Assembly (NCBI RefSeq): GCF_030915485.1 | Contig: NZ_CP133266.1 | Span: forward strand, 2,271,001-2,335,000 | Direction of reading: 5' to 3' | From: Neobacillus sp. PS3-40 | GTDB lineage: Bacteria > Bacillota > Bacilli > Bacillales > Cytobacillaceae | Length of the DNA: 64,000 nt | Shown: in pieces, positions 17,908-27,673 of the stretch | Layout: every line of letters starts with the position of its first letter | Position numbering within the stretch: position 1 is the stretch's first letter | The notes under the pieces: generated by a model | What the model saw: only the letters and a program-made list of their open reading frames with translations | The model's database searches: none | What the model was told of the DNA's origin: nothing | Position numbers and translations under genes: made by a program

Positions 17908-18366
17908 CCGATTAATCCGATAAGCCCGATACACCTGCTCAACCAATATCAATCTCATTAATTGATGAGGAAAAGTCATTTTAGAAAAGGAGAGCTGTTC
18001 ATTTGATCTTTTCAATACTTCTGCACTTAGACCTAGTGACCCTCCAATGATAAAGGCAATTTTGCTTTTGCCGTATGTCGCCAATTTATCTAATGAATCT
18101 GCTAATTCCTCGGATGATTGCATTTTCCCATTAATCGCTAAAGCAAATACGTATGTATCTTGGCTGATCTTAGCTAAGATTCTTTCTCCCTCTTTTTGCT
18201 TCACCTGTTCCATTTCCAACTCACTTAATTCTTCTGGTGCCTTTTCGTCAGCCACCTCGATCATTTCCACTTTTGCATAAGACGTCAATCTTTTTAAATA
18301 CTCATCAATTCCTTGTTTTAGGTATTTCTCTTTCAATTTTCCAACCGTTACAATCGAGATATTCAC
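17887..18366 (-). CDS. rlmH: 23S rRNA (pseudouridine-1915-N3) methyltransferase RlmH
   Basis: SPOUT-type methyltransferase of 159 residues, matching B. subtilis YydA in length. It methylates pseudouridine 1915 in helix 69 of 23S rRNA using S-adenosylmethionine. I-I-G-G-S-L-G-L and the C-terminal [13 protein letters not shown] form the cofactor knot. The GTG start at 18364-18366 is chosen because AAAAGGG precedes it by nine bases. Its last codons are the integration site for SCC elements in staphylococci, and here they begin a tandem repeat array. Confidence 0.94.
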   Translation of the reverse strand: MNISIVTVGKLKEKYLKQGIDEYLKRLTSYAKVEMIEVADEKAPEELSELEMEQVKQKEGERILAKISQDTYVFALAINGKMQSSEELADSLDKLATYGKSKIAFIIGGSLGLSAEVLKRSNEQLSFSKMTFPHQLMRLILVEQVYRAYRINRGEPYHK

Positions 18367-18401
18367 AATCCACAACCCTTTTCAAAATGATTACAAACAG
18401 G

Positions 18402-18592
18402 TTATCCACAAAAGTTATCAACATATCCACAGTTTTTATCCACATCTTGTATGGGATCACTCGTTCGCCACCATATATACAGCTGGTTTTTCGCAATATT
18501 CACAGGTTGTTGATAAGTTATCCACAGTTAATTTTGATAATATCGGAAATGTCCCATGTTCATCCACAATCGTATCAAGTGCAATATCCACA
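18402..18592. promoter_or_regulatory. DnaA-box cluster in the rlmH leader
   Basis: Three perfect TTATCCACA 9-mers (18402-18410, 18436-18444, 18518-18526) and at least four one-mismatch copies (18415, 18423, 18560, 18584) all point the same way within 190 bases. They overlap the rlmH leader and the CxxH/CxxC gene. B. subtilis has oriC-proximal DnaA-box clusters that titrate DnaA, and as I recall one is at yydA (rlmH). Confidence 0.75.
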
Positions 18593-18615
18593 TGTTCTTC
18601 ACACGAATAAATCAT
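18457..18615 (-). CDS. CxxH/CxxC zinc-binding small protein (TIGR04129 type)
   Basis: A 52-residue protein read from the minus strand, beginning M-I-Y-S-C-E-E-H-V-D-I-A-L-D and ending C-E-Y-C-E-K-P-A-V-Y-M-V-A-N-E. The C-x-x-H and C-x-x-C pairs should bind one zinc ion. Proteins of this family are found next to rlmH in many bacilli; the function is unknown. GGTGGAG stands five bases before the ATG. Two DnaA-box-like sequences lie within the gene, so it is under coding and binding-site constraint at once. Confidence 0.85.
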   Translation of the reverse strand: MIYSCEEHVDIALDTIVDEHGTFPILSKLTVDNLSTTCEYCEKPAVYMVANE

Positions 18616-18786
18616 ATTTTCTCCACCCTTTAAAATAAATTTTATATCAGTATTTTACACTAATCGTCGAATAGTCATCCTAATACATATTAGCATACAA
18701 AACGTTTATAGCGTTGCTCGCCCCATTTTATGTAGTAAAAAATAGGGTATTTATCATCACGATTGGATTCACGGATTCACTTTTGC

Positions 18787-18873
18787 CTAGCTCTACACCT
18801 TTTCTTCAGCTAAGCATAAGGGCAACTACACCTCTGTCATCACCCTTGGGGACTCGCCAATCGGCGAGTTTTC
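18787..18873 (-). repeat. Dispersed hairpin repeat, family B, copy 1
   Basis: The minus strand starts with the hairpin AACTCGCCGATTGGCGAGT, then CCCCAAGGGTGATGA and GTTGCCCTTATGC. The same order is found at 52109-52196 on the plus strand, and the latter half at 56219-56267. Non-coding. It lies against MITE copy 2. Confidence 0.7.
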
Positions 18874-18882
18874 ATTAAAAAA

Positions 18883-19045
18883 GGCTGTTTTCGCATAGAT
18901 TTGTTGTTTTTCGTACCTACTCTAAAGACCCGAAATAACTATGGTATCGTGCTCTTTTCTTAAAAACTTCCTCCAGTTTTCATCGGTAAACTGGAGTACC
19001 ATTCTAATTTAGTTTCAAATAGCAACAAAGTTTAAGAAAAGAGCC
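18883..19045. mobile_element. 162-bp MITE family, copy 2
   Basis: Diverged copy of the element at 2089-2250, with the same GGCTGTTTTC and GGCTCTTTTC ends. It keeps a perfect internal stem CTCCAGTTT/AAACTGGAG that is imperfect in the other copies. Flanks are A-rich (TTAAAAAA left, AAAAAAAA right), so a target duplication is only partly visible. It is inserted in the T-tract of the protease terminator. Bases 18616-18786 hold nothing I recognise. Confidence 0.82.
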
Positions 19046-19080
19046 AAAAAAAAGCAGGAAAGTTTTTACCCAACTTCCCC
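19046..19080 (-). terminator. Terminator of the HtrA-type protease gene
   Basis: On the minus strand GGGAAGT and ACTTTCC pair and are followed by TGC and eight T residues that run into MITE copy 2. Confidence 0.6.
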
Positions 19081-19096
19081 ACTCTTGATTACTTAT

Positions 19097-20344
19097 TTAT
19101 TGAGCACTTTCAACAGTTAATTTCAACGTTGCATCCTTCAACTTTCCACTTCGATAAAATTTAACATGCAGCTGGTCACCGATTTTCTTTTTCTGATACA
19201 AGTGTTTACGAAGATCGATGACATCCTTTATTTTTTGGCCATCCATTTCTACAATGACATCAAGCTCTCTTAGTCCAGCAAGGGCTGCAGGAGAACCTGC
19301 TATAACTTGCCTTAAAGCCACTCCGTAATTAACATCTTTCGGCAATTTTAAGGCTTCTTGTTGATAATAGGCGGGAATTTCGGCAACTGATTTCAAATCA
19401 ACACCCATATATGGCCGCTTTACATCTCCAAATTTTTCAAGATCATTAATAATTGGTTTTGCAGAGTTAATTGGAATAGATAAGCCAATTCCCTCAACTG
19501 CCTGCTGAGCAATTTTCATGGAGTTAATTCCAATCACTTGGCCATCAATATTGATGAGTGCCCCTCCACTATTACCAGGATTGATCGCTGCATCTGTCTG
19601 CACAACCTCTGCTTGCCAATCCACTACTCCATCCTGGTCAATATCAACGGGAATCGTCCGCTTTAGACCTGAAATTATCCCCTTCGTTACAGATCCAGAG
19701 AAGGTTGGACCTAGAGGGTTTCCGATTGCAATCACAGGTTCACCTGTTTTTAATTTATCAGAGTCCCCAAATTCGGCTACTTCTTTCACTTTGCTGCCAT
19801 CAATTTCGAGCACTGCCAAGTCCGTCCATACATCACTACCAAGCAGTTTTGCCGGAAGCTTTGTTCCATCATTTAGACTTACCTCTAATTTGGTAGCACC
19901 TTCTACAACGTGATGGTTTGTCACCACAAATGCCTTATTTCCTGCTTGTTTATAGATGACGCCCGATCCTGTTCCCGCTGCTTCCTCACTATTGCTTCCA
20001 TTGCCATTATCAGACCAAAAGTTGCTTGATTGTATATTTGCTATACCCACTACAGCTCCGCTTGTCTTTTCAACCGCTTTCGTTGTATCCGTTTCAACAT
20101 CAACAGCTACTTGTCTTTGAATAACCTCATTTTTGTTAGTAAGTTTCGTATTATTTTCTGAAGTCAGGTTGTTACCCTGTTGTACTGTATAAGGAAGGAT
20201 TCCATGATTAGACATTGATGGCATAGCAATAATAACCAATAGAGCCCCAAGGATGCCCCCAACTAAACTTGCAAAGAAATAGCCACCCTTTCCCTTTTTT
20301 CGCGCTTTGTTGCGAACCTCTGAATGATCATCATAATAACCCAA
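19097..20344 (-). CDS. yyxA: Membrane-anchored HtrA/DegP-type serine protease
   Basis: S1C protease of about 415 residues. One membrane span near residues 22-45 (G-Y-F-F-A-S-L-V-G-G-I-L-G) anchors it; the trypsin-like domain faces outside with His in T-N-H-H, Asp in T-D-L-A-V-L and Ser in G-N-S-G-G-A-L. A C-terminal PDZ domain follows (G-S-P-A-A-L-A-G-L). It handles misfolded exported proteins. Its place after walJ matches B. subtilis yyxA (htrC). I chose the TTG at 20342-20344, ten bases after GAGAGAGG; the longer frame would put the ribosome site inside the gene. Confidence 0.88.
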   Translation of the reverse strand: MGYYDDHSEVRNKARKKGKGGYFFASLVGGILGALLVIIAMPSMSNHGILPYTVQQGNNLTSENNTKLTNKNEVIQRQVAVDVETDTTKAVEKTSGAVVGIANIQSSNFWSDNGNGSNSEEAAGTGSGVIYKQAGNKAFVVTNHHVVEGATKLEVSLNDGTKLPAKLLGSDVWTDLAVLEIDGSKVKEVAEFGDSDKLKTGEPVIAIGNPLGPTFSGSVTKGIISGLKRTIPVDIDQDGVVDWQAEVVQTDAAINPGNSGGALINIDGQVIGINSMKIAQQAVEGIGLSIPINSAKPIINDLEKFGDVKRPYMGVDLKSVAEIPAYYQQEALKLPKDVNYGVALRQVIAGSPAALAGLRELDVIVEMDGQKIKDVIDLRKHLYQKKKIGDQLHVKFYRSGKLKDATLKLTVESAQ

Positions 20345-20576
20345 ATTACACCATTCCTCTCTCTCCAAAAAGATTGCTATGTATATTTTGGCTTTCTAAA
20401 AACAATTATACTCTTTCCGTTTTAAATTTCTAAAGAATTGCACCTTCGTCTGAATCAAAGAATTCTCATGCTGAAAATAAACAATGCCATTTCATTTGAC
20501 CTAAAAGTAAAAAGAGTGAAAATGCTCTTTAAAAAGCATCCTCACTCAATTATTTCCTACCGAATATTTTATAAAC

Positions 20577-21371
20577 CTAAACAGCTGTTAAAATTGTTGG
20601 TGTTTTAGGGTCTGTATCATATAACTGAAACTGTTCGCCAACAATAATTCCCTGGCTCTCTAATGTCTGGGTTACTGACATCCGTGCTAGTTCCTTCATA
20701 TTATTATCCATGCTTAAATGAGCAAGATAAAATTTCTTTGTATTGTCCCCCGCAACTTCACCCATTGCAATCGCAGCATCTTCGTTGCAAACATGCCCAA
20801 CATCACTTAAGATTCTTCGTTTCACACTCCAAGGATATCTTCCCATTCTAAGCATCTGTACATCGTGATTGGATTCAAAAACATATGCATCCGCATTAGA
20901 GATAATCCCCTTCATCCGATCACTTACATAACCAGTATCTGTTATAATAACGAGTTTTTTACCGGAATGATGAAAAACATAAAACATCGGATCTGCTGCA
21001 TCATGTGAAACACCAAAAGACTCAACTTCTGTTGCTCCAAAACTTTTACTAGTCTCCATATCGAAAATAAATTTTTGCTCCGTTGGAATTTCACCGATCA
21101 TGCCATCCATCGCCATCCACGTTTTTTCATTCGCAAAAATAGGCAATTTATATTTTCGGGCAATTACACCGATTCCCTTTACATGATCACTATGCTCGTG
21201 AGTAACAAAAACACCTGAAAGCTTACTTATATCTCGATCAATTTTTTGAAAAAGTGCCTCCATTTGTTTCCCACTAAAACCGGCATCCACCAAGAACGAA
21301 TGCTGGCCATCTTCTACATAGACAGCATTTCCTGTACTCCCACTAGCAAGTACACTTAAGTGTAAAGACAT
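20577..21371 (-). CDS. walJ: Metallo-beta-lactamase fold hydrolase WalJ
   Basis: MBL-fold protein of 264 residues, last gene of the wal operon (YycJ in B. subtilis). The metal site is T-H-E-H-S-D-H, followed by further His and Asp residues ([14 protein letters not shown]). Related proteins are linked to DNA exonuclease activity and to coordination of cell division with replication. It starts 6 bases after walI. Confidence 0.92.
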   Translation of the reverse strand: MSLHLSVLASGSTGNAVYVEDGQHSFLVDAGFSGKQMEALFQKIDRDISKLSGVFVTHEHSDHVKGIGVIARKYKLPIFANEKTWMAMDGMIGEIPTEQKFIFDMETSKSFGATEVESFGVSHDAADPMFYVFHHSGKKLVIITDTGYVSDRMKGIISNADAYVFESNHDVQMLRMGRYPWSVKRRILSDVGHVCNEDAAIAMGEVAGDNTKKFYLAHLSMDNNMKELARMSVTQTLESQGIIVGEQFQLYDTDPKTPTILTAV

Positions 21372-21377
21372 ACTATT

Positions 21378-22172
21378 TCACTCCACTACCTTATTTTCAT
21401 CACTACTAAAATCAATAATTTGCCCCTCAAAAGCATTCACAAACAAGCTTTCCTTATCATTAACAACAATATGCCATGTTGGTGCTAATACCTGTGATGC
21501 AGCAAGTTGAATGAGAGTTGAATATCCAAGTTCAACCCTTGTAATCTTGCTTTTTGGTTTAAGAATTCCCTTTTGATGCAATGTTTCAATCGCTTTTAAA
21601 GGAGGGAGAACCTCACCTTTTTCTGTTAGCTTTTCAATCCCCTCAAGATAGGTCTGAGTATAGGAAATAACTTGATTCTCTTTATTGAGGGAGAAAATGA
21701 TCATTCCGTTTATATTCTTGTATAAGGTCTTATTTTCAAACTGTTGAAAGTAAGTAATCGTATTTTTTTTATCATCTTTCTCCCAAAATTGATAGTGTTC
21801 TCCATAAAGGACATCTTCCTTTATAAAAGAAGAAAGATCAGACGGTTCAAATTTAGAAGGAATCTGAATAGGCTTCTCTAATTTAGCCTGTAGACTATTA
21901 CCATCTTTTAAATCAACAGATTGTCCCTTTAATTTGCTTATATCTCCATTAGTAAATGTTTTTGGCTTAGCACTAACATATTGGCCTTTTATTGAAATTT
22001 TCGGAAGTTCTCCATACTTAATTTCGTCAGCCTTCAGTTTATCCTCAAAAGAGGCTTCCGTAATAAATTCATATTTGTTGGCATCACGTATTTTCATAAA
22101 CTGATATAACAAATAAACATCTAAAATCAAGAAGGTCAAAATAAAGATGGTTTTAATCTTACTCCAATCCAT
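21378..22172 (-). CDS. walI: WalK regulatory protein WalI
   Basis: Membrane-anchored extracytoplasmic protein of 264 residues. One N-terminal span (T-I-F-I-L-T-F-L-I-L-D-V-Y-L-L-Y) is followed by the two-domain YycI fold. With WalH it restrains the WalK kinase. It overlaps walH by 14 bases. Confidence 0.9.
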   Translation of the reverse strand: MDWSKIKTIFILTFLILDVYLLYQFMKIRDANKYEFITEASFEDKLKADEIKYGELPKISIKGQYVSAKPKTFTNGDISKLKGQSVDLKDGNSLQAKLEKPIQIPSKFEPSDLSSFIKEDVLYGEHYQFWEKDDKKNTITYFQQFENKTLYKNINGMIIFSLNKENQVISYTQTYLEGIEKLTEKGEVLPPLKAIETLHQKGILKPKSKITRVELGYSTLIQLAASQVLAPTWHIVVNDKESLFVNAFEGQIIDFSSDENKVVE

Positions 22173-23481
22173 GCTTCACTCCCCCTAGATCTTCCGTGTC
22201 AATTAAACTCCAAGTATTATTGTAACGATAAAACCAAGCAGGTTCTAAAACGATAAGTCTTGGTTCCTTCAAATCCTTCTCCATTCGATATCCCAAGCTA
22301 AAAGCTTCAATTTGCTCCATCTTGAAATTTTTCTTCTGTTGCAAAAAAGCCAAAGCTGTGTAGCCTGATGGACTAGTAACTTTATGCATTTCGAACTTTA
22401 AGGGGAGTTTTAATGAGATACTTGGACGTACATACTTATTAATTTCATTTCGCCCCCACACCTCATTGATCTCTGATATCCCACTATCATTGAAAACAGG
22501 ATATCCATCCATACTGTAAAGGCGAAATGTTACCTTATGATTATATTCATCATTGTTTACATAACGATAGGGGTCAGTCCATCCCCCATGTTCATTGACA
22601 AAGTCTATGCTACGTTTAATTAAATCCTTTGACTTTTCCACATAATCTGTATCACCAGTTGGATTAACATATAGAAGCATATTGCTATTGTAATTAATAT
22701 TCATTTTACTAGACCCATTAGTAAACTCTTCTCCCGTAGGAACAACGCTTTTTTGAACAAAGCTAGGGTCATTAAAAAGAGCTACCTTAAATTCATCTGA
22801 GTTAAGTGGTACTGGCAAATATTTATACTCCATCATGTCCGTCGTACCCTCGGGTAAATAAAGAGTTCGTTTTTCTGTTGGCTTAAAAGCAAAGTAACGT
22901 GGATATTGATTTGCATTCTTAAAGAAATGTTGATTAAAATTGTTCAAAAACGTAGTGGAAATACGGCTGATATAGACTTGCTGGTTATTTGTTGAAAAAA
23001 AGTAGACGATACCACTTTCCTTTTCGGAATTATTCGTTTTGATGATAATTCGATCAAAATTAAAGGTAGGTAGCTTTTTGTCTTCAAAATTCAACACATT
23101 TCTGTATAATTCAACAGGAATTTCAGTAGGGAAAATAATTTCTGCATTTCCATCCTCATGAATTAATTCATTCATATTTGCTACATTACCTGTGTAACTT
23201 TTTACATCATAGAAACTCCACTGACTTACTTCTTTTATCAGCTTATCAAGTTCGTTTACATTTGTCGTACCATGGTGTTCCCCTCTTATGTGAAATAAAG
23301 CCAAGTCTGGTTTAATAATTTTCTTTACTTCCTGTTTTTCACTTAATGTTACTTCAGCCACATTGTTACTTTTTTCCATCGTTTCATAATTTGGTTGGAA
23401 TGTCCAAAGATTCCAAGTTAATAAAATACTGACTAATACTAAAATAATTAAAATCACAGATTTACTATTTTCGTATCTCAT
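22159..23481 (-). CDS. walH: WalK regulatory protein WalH
   Basis: Membrane-anchored protein of 440 residues (YycH), negative regulator of WalK together with WalI. The N-terminal span S-V-I-L-I-I-L-V-L-V-S-I-L-L is followed by a long extracytoplasmic region ending in T-W-S-like residues. I chose the ATG at 23479-23481, which shares ATGA with the walK stop and matches the B. subtilis start; an ATG two codons earlier is the alternative. Confidence 0.9.
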   Translation of the reverse strand: MRYENSKSVILIILVLVSILLTWNLWTFQPNYETMEKSNNVAEVTLSEKQEVKKIIKPDLALFHIRGEHHGTTNVNELDKLIKEVSQWSFYDVKSYTGNVANMNELIHEDGNAEIIFPTEIPVELYRNVLNFEDKKLPTFNFDRIIIKTNNSEKESGIVYFFSTNNQQVYISRISTTFLNNFNQHFFKNANQYPRYFAFKPTEKRTLYLPEGTTDMMEYKYLPVPLNSDEFKVALFNDPSFVQKSVVPTGEEFTNGSSKMNINYNSNMLLYVNPTGDTDYVEKSKDLIKRSIDFVNEHGGWTDPYRYVNNDEYNHKVTFRLYSMDGYPVFNDSGISEINEVWGRNEINKYVRPSISLKLPLKFEMHKVTSPSGYTALAFLQQKKNFKMEQIEAFSLGYRMEKDLKEPRLIVLEPAWFYRYNNTWSLIDTEDLGGVKHGLE

Positions 23482-25304
23482 GACCATTCATCCTCTTCAG
23501 ATCGCTCATATGGAAGTGAAAAGGCAATTTCTGTTCCTTTTCCTTCTTCACTTTTCGCCCATATATTCCCTCCATGTGCCTGAACCATTTCCTTGGCAAT
23601 GGCCAACCCCAGTCCTGTTCCACCAAGCTTCCGCGATCTTGCTTTATCTACCCGGTAAAACCGTTCGAAAACCTCGCTAATATTTTTCTTAGGAATTCCC
23701 ATTCCTTCATCCGCGATACTAACAATCACTTTTTCTTCTTCTTCTAAAATTGAGAACGTAATTTGACCGCCCTCTGGTGAATATTTAATAGCATTCGAAA
23801 TAATATTGTCGAGCACCTGTGTTAATTTATCTTCATCGATTTCAATAATGATGGAATGGTCTGGTAACTGTCTATTAAACGTAACATTTTGGTCCTTTGT
23901 TATTTCAAACCGATCAATAATCCGATGGAAAAACTTCACAAAATTCACCCAATCCTTTGTGAGCTTGTAATCGGTACTATCCATTTTTGAAAGTTGAAGT
24001 AAATCATTTACAAGGCGAATCATTCGCTCTGTTTCCGTTCTCGTAACCTCTAAAAAGTTAGGAGCAATTTCTTCATCTCGCCATGCACCCTCTGCCAATG
24101 CTTCTAAATAACTCCTCATTGTCGTTAGTGGTGTCCTAAGTTCATGCGAAACATTTGCTACAAATTCTCTTCTCTCTATGTTGATTTTTTCTTGTTCAGT
24201 AATATCATGAAGAACCGTAATTAAACCATTTACAAATCCTGTTTCCTTTTGAATAACAGAAAGGTTTGCTCGGAGAATATATCGTTTGTTTTTCGTACTA
24301 TGATCCAATATTAATGAATCTTTTTCTTCAACCAAATCCTCAAATGTATACATTTCACTTAGGCCTAATAAGTTTATAATTGGCTGAGATATGACTGTTT
24401 CACGTGGAACATCCAACATTTCTGAAGCGGGTTCATTGATCAATATAACCTTCCCTTTTCGGTCGGTTGCGATCACGCCATCTGTCATATACGACAAAAT
24501 GGAAGAAAGCTTTCTCCGTTCCCCTTCTGTCATTGCCTGGGCTTCCTGAAGTTTCTTCGTTAAACTATTAAAGGTCATCGCTAAAGTACCAATCTCATCC
24601 GATCCATAAACTTTTACTTTTCTTGAAAAATTTCCCTTCGACATTGCTAATGCTTGTTTTTTCATATCTGCAATGGGTCTTGTAATAGTCTGGGCTAACA
24701 ATATACCTAAAAGTGCGGTAATAGATAATGCAATCGCCGTTCCAGTAGCAAAAATACCATTAATGGTCTTCATCTGTGTAAAAACATTTTCAATTTTTGC
24801 AACAAGGTAAATGGATCCAATTACTTTTTTACCAGATTTAATTGGAGTAGAGAGGACCCAAATTCGATGGCCCGTCTGCGGGTCAATTAAGATATTACTT
24901 TGTTCCTCTTCCAAAACAATCGAGCGCTTGATTCTTAGTTCAGTAGTTCTTTGCCCGACCACTCCCTGGTTATTTGCATCAGACGTACCGAGAATTTTTA
25001 GTGATCTAGCATCAATAACCCGTACCTCTGAAATATCTACTGCAGAAAAATCCCTAAGAATTTTTTTGACATCTTCCTCTACTGTAGGATCTTCTGATGT
25101 TCTTTCCTTTTCCATCTCTTGAACAACGTTATAGGCAAGCAAATTAACCCGTTCTTTCAAAGATGTCTGGAAATTAGTCCTTAACGTCTCCTCAAGCTGC
25201 TTCACAAAATAAACCCCGATAATTTGCATGGCAACTAAAATAAGCAAAACATAGATAATTACGAATTTCACGTGTATAGAACGAAAAAAACTGACCCTTT
25301 TCAT
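23478..25304 (-). CDS. walK: Essential cell-wall sensor histidine kinase WalK
   Basis: Histidine kinase of 608 residues. Two membrane spans (about 12-32 and 183-203) flank an extracytoplasmic PAS-like domain; HAMP, PAS, HisKA with F-V-A-N-V-S-H-E-L-R-T-P-L, and HATPase with N-A-I-K-Y-S-P-E-G-G and G-T-G-L-G-L-A-I-A-K follow. It phosphorylates WalR to control autolysins and wall metabolism. The walH start overlaps its stop. A parS-like site lies within the gene at 24396-24411. Confidence 0.95.
   Translation of the reverse strand: MKRVSFFRSIHVKFVIIYVLLILVAMQIIGVYFVKQLEETLRTNFQTSLKERVNLLAYNVVQEMEKERTSEDPTVEEDVKKILRDFSAVDISEVRVIDARSLKILGTSDANNQGVVGQRTTELRIKRSIVLEEEQSNILIDPQTGHRIWVLSTPIKSGKKVIGSIYLVAKIENVFTQMKTINGIFATGTAIALSITALLGILLAQTITRPIADMKKQALAMSKGNFSRKVKVYGSDEIGTLAMTFNSLTKKLQEAQAMTEGERRKLSSILSYMTDGVIATDRKGKVILINEPASEMLDVPRETVISQPIINLLGLSEMYTFEDLVEEKDSLILDHSTKNKRYILRANLSVIQKETGFVNGLITVLHDITEQEKINIERREFVANVSHELRTPLTTMRSYLEALAEGAWRDEEIAPNFLEVTRTETERMIRLVNDLLQLSKMDSTDYKLTKDWVNFVKFFHRIIDRFEITKDQNVTFNRQLPDHSIIIEIDEDKLTQVLDNIISNAIKYSPEGGQITFSILEEEEKVIVSIADEGMGIPKKNISEVFERFYRVDKARSRKLGGTGLGLAIAKEMVQAHGGNIWAKSEEGKGTEIAFSLPYERSEEDEWS
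24396..24411 (+). other. parS site inside walK
   Basis: TGTTTCACGTGGAACA, whose reverse complement TGTTCCACGTGAAACA fits the B. subtilis parS pattern TGTTNCACGTGAAACA. It is a likely loading site for Spo0J (ParB) encoded at 43194-44048. Confidence 0.8.
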
Positions 25305-25310
25305 AAAGGG

Positions 25311-26021
25311 TTACTCCTGTTCAGGATTCCGTAAATAGTATCCTACTCCTCTACGAGTAACAATCCATGTTGGATGACTCGGACTATCCTCTATTTTTTC
25401 ACGCAAGCGTCTAACGGTAACATCAACCGTTCTGACATCCCCGAAATAATCATATCCCCAAACGGTTTGCAGTAAATGCTCCCGTGTCATGACTTGTCCA
25501 ATATGCTTGGCAAGATAATGAAGTAATTCAAACTCGCGATGGGTCAATTCAATTGTTTCTCCTCGTTTGGAAACAACATAGGCATCTGGATGAATGGTAA
25601 GCGAGCCAACTTCAATCTCATTTGTATCATCTTCTGTATTTGCTTGAGAATGAAGTTGTTGATGGCGACGTAAATTGGCTTTAACCCTAGCAATTAACTC
25701 CCTTGTACTAAAAGGCTTTGTCACGTAATCATCCGCACCAAGTTCAAGACCAAGTACCTTATCAATTTCTGAATCCTTGGCTGTTAACATAATAATCGGC
25801 ATTTCATATTTTTTTCTTACTTCGCGGCATACTTCCATCCCATCTTTTAAAGGAAGCATGATGTCTAATAGAATGATATCCGGTTGAATTTCCTCAACCA
25901 TATTGATGGCTTCATTCCCATCGTAAGCGCAATATACATCGAAACCTTCTTTTTTAAGATTAAAGCGCAAAATATCTGCAATTGGCTTCTCATCATCGAC
26001 AACAAGAATCTTCTTTTCCAT
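25311..26021 (-). CDS. walR: Essential cell-wall response regulator WalR
   Basis: OmpR-family response regulator of 236 residues. The receiver domain has D-D-E near residue 9, the phosphorylated Asp in I-I-L-L-D-I-M-L-P, and Lys in V-T-K-P-F-S. The winged-helix DNA-binding domain has [14 protein letters not shown]. First gene of walRKHIJ. The ATG at 26019-26021 is chosen because GGAG lies eight bases before it and the protein then begins M-E-K-K-I-L-V as in B. subtilis. Confidence 0.95.
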   Translation of the reverse strand: MEKKILVVDDEKPIADILRFNLKKEGFDVYCAYDGNEAINMVEEIQPDIILLDIMLPLKDGMEVCREVRKKYEMPIIMLTAKDSEIDKVLGLELGADDYVTKPFSTRELIARVKANLRRHQQLHSQANTEDDTNEIEVGSLTIHPDAYVVSKRGETIELTHREFELLHYLAKHIGQVMTREHLLQTVWGYDYFGDVRTVDVTVRRLREKIEDSPSHPTWIVTRRGVGYYLRNPEQE

Positions 26022-26170
26022 ACTCATTGCTCCTTTTTTTAAATATCTATTTATAGTTATAGTTAGCATTGCTCAGGTCGTTATGTTTTCTCTACTTTAC
26101 TTTACCATGTAATGAAGGGTAATACACCCTTTAGCAATAATTGACAGTTTTTGGATGTAAGTTGAAAATG

Positions 26171-26199
26171 AAAAAGCCTCTAGGAAAAACTAGAGACTT
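26171..26199 (-). terminator. Terminator after the M23 peptidase gene
   Basis: On the minus strand AAGTCTCTAG and CTAGAGGCTT pair with one mismatch and are followed by TTTC. Confidence 0.7.
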
Positions 26200-26206
26200 C
26201 AAATGA

Positions 26207-27673
26207 TTACCTTCTTAAATAACCTGCTGGGTTTTTTAACGCACCATTTTTATACACTTCAAAATGCAAATGAACACCGGTTGCGTCTCCTGTTGCACCC
26301 ATCACGCCGATCGTTGAACCCTTCGCTACGGTTTGGCCAACCCCTATCTCAATGGTAGACAAATGGCCGTAAACTGTACGGTAGCCATTTTGATGGTCTA
26401 TGACAATTTTATTTCCATAGCTTCCATCCCAACCTGCCGAAACAACAATGCCATTGTCAGCTGCTTTAATCGCATAACTGCTTGGTCTTGCAATATCAAT
26501 TCCTTTATGCATTTTACCCCATCGATAACCCATTTGGCTGGAAATATATCCTCCAACAGCAGGCCAGCTAAAACTGCCCTCACCACGTGAAGGAATAACT
26601 TTTGTTCCTTTAATAACAATGTGATTTATTGGTGCTTCCAAGACTTTTTTAGTAGTGATTTCTTTTTTAACCGCAATTCCATTTTGTAAAGTCAAATTAA
26701 ATGTCACGGATTGAATTCCGTTACTTCCTTGTTGTTTTTCTCTGCTCTCCCCTTTAGGAAGGGACGCGTCATTTACAACCTCATTTTGATACGGAATAGC
26801 TTCCTTTTGGTTTATTTCCTTTTCAACAATTACTTCTACATATGGTTTTGGTACCGTTATATTGACCTCTTGATCAGGTTTTAGAACGGAATCCTCTGTT
26901 AAACCGGGATTTAAAACCAGCAATTGGGCTAATGTTAGCCCGTGGTTATTCGCAATAGATCCAAGAACATCGCCATCTTGAACTTTATATTTCTTTTCTT
27001 CTATTGTCCCTTTTTGTAAAAAATTGATTGCTTGATCAGCTGTTACAATTTTATCAGGAGAAATTCTTGTCTCTTCAATTGAAACCTTTTTTGATAAACG
27101 AACGTCTAATAGACGAGTTTCATTTTCCTTAAGTGGTGCTAAAGGAGTAGTAGAAGCTTTTCTTGCCTCAATTTCTTTCAACTGATCCTCTGTCACAAAT
27201 TTAAGTTCAAGGTTTTTCACGACTTGTTCTGCAGTATCCTGGCTATCCAAATAAACCACTGGTTTGCCATCAATAGTTATAGCTGCAGTTTCAGCTTGGA
27301 GCTGGATGGATTTTTCAAGATTATCTATAGTATCTTTGTCATTAGCTGTTGAATGGAAAACTCGTTCTGAAATGTATGTAATTTGTGAGCCTAATTGAAG
27401 ATCAACGTTTTTATAGGAATTCTTAACTTCTTTAGATTTCTCAGTAATTAATTGATTGATTACTTCTTTATCAGAAACGATGCCAATATAGGTATCATTT
27501 AAATATACATAATATACGGTTATAAATTTTGGGGTTTCAGCTAAGGCCATGGGACCATTACTGAAAATAATAGCCGATGCGGCAACTGCGGTAATAGCAG
27601 CCATTTTTATCGATGGTTTTGTTAGTAGTCTTAAGTTGTCTAATAGATTTGATATTTTTTCCCTAAATCTCAT
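26207..27673 (-). CDS. Secreted M23 peptidoglycan endopeptidase with LysM and G5 domains
   Basis: Exported wall hydrolase of 488 residues. A signal peptide or anchor near 20-46 ends at A-L-A-E. A LysM repeat (Y-K-V-Q-D-G-D-V-L-G-S-I-A-N-N-H-G) lies near 230-275, a G5-like domain near 280-350, and a C-terminal M23 domain has H-K-G-I-D and H-L-H-F-E zinc ligands. It should cut stem-peptide cross-links. It sits upstream of the walRKHIJ operon on the same strand, and wall endopeptidases are typical WalR targets; a one-mismatch WalR-like box is at 27800-27816. Confidence 0.88.
   Translation of the reverse strand: MRFREKISNLLDNLRLLTKPSIKMAAITAVAASAIIFSNGPMALAETPKFITVYYVYLNDTYIGIVSDKEVINQLITEKSKEVKNSYKNVDLQLGSQITYISERVFHSTANDKDTIDNLEKSIQLQAETAAITIDGKPVVYLDSQDTAEQVVKNLELKFVTEDQLKEIEARKASTTPLAPLKENETRLLDVRLSKKVSIEETRISPDKIVTADQAINFLQKGTIEEKKYKVQDGDVLGSIANNHGLTLAQLLVLNPGLTEDSVLKPDQEVNITVPKPYVEVIVEKEINQKEAIPYQNEVVNDASLPKGESREKQQGSNGIQSVTFNLTLQNGIAVKKEITTKKVLEAPINHIVIKGTKVIPSRGEGSFSWPAVGGYISSQMGYRWGKMHKGIDIARPSSYAIKAADNGIVVSAGWDGSYGNKIVIDHQNGYRTVYGHLSTIEIGVGQTVAKGSTIGVMGATGDATGVHLHFEVYKNGALKNPAGYLRR

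Noticed and set aside
20345..20368. Upstream TTG start for the HtrA-type protease
   Set aside because: It would place the GAGAGAGG ribosome site within the coding region; the TTG at 20342-20344 has correct spacing.
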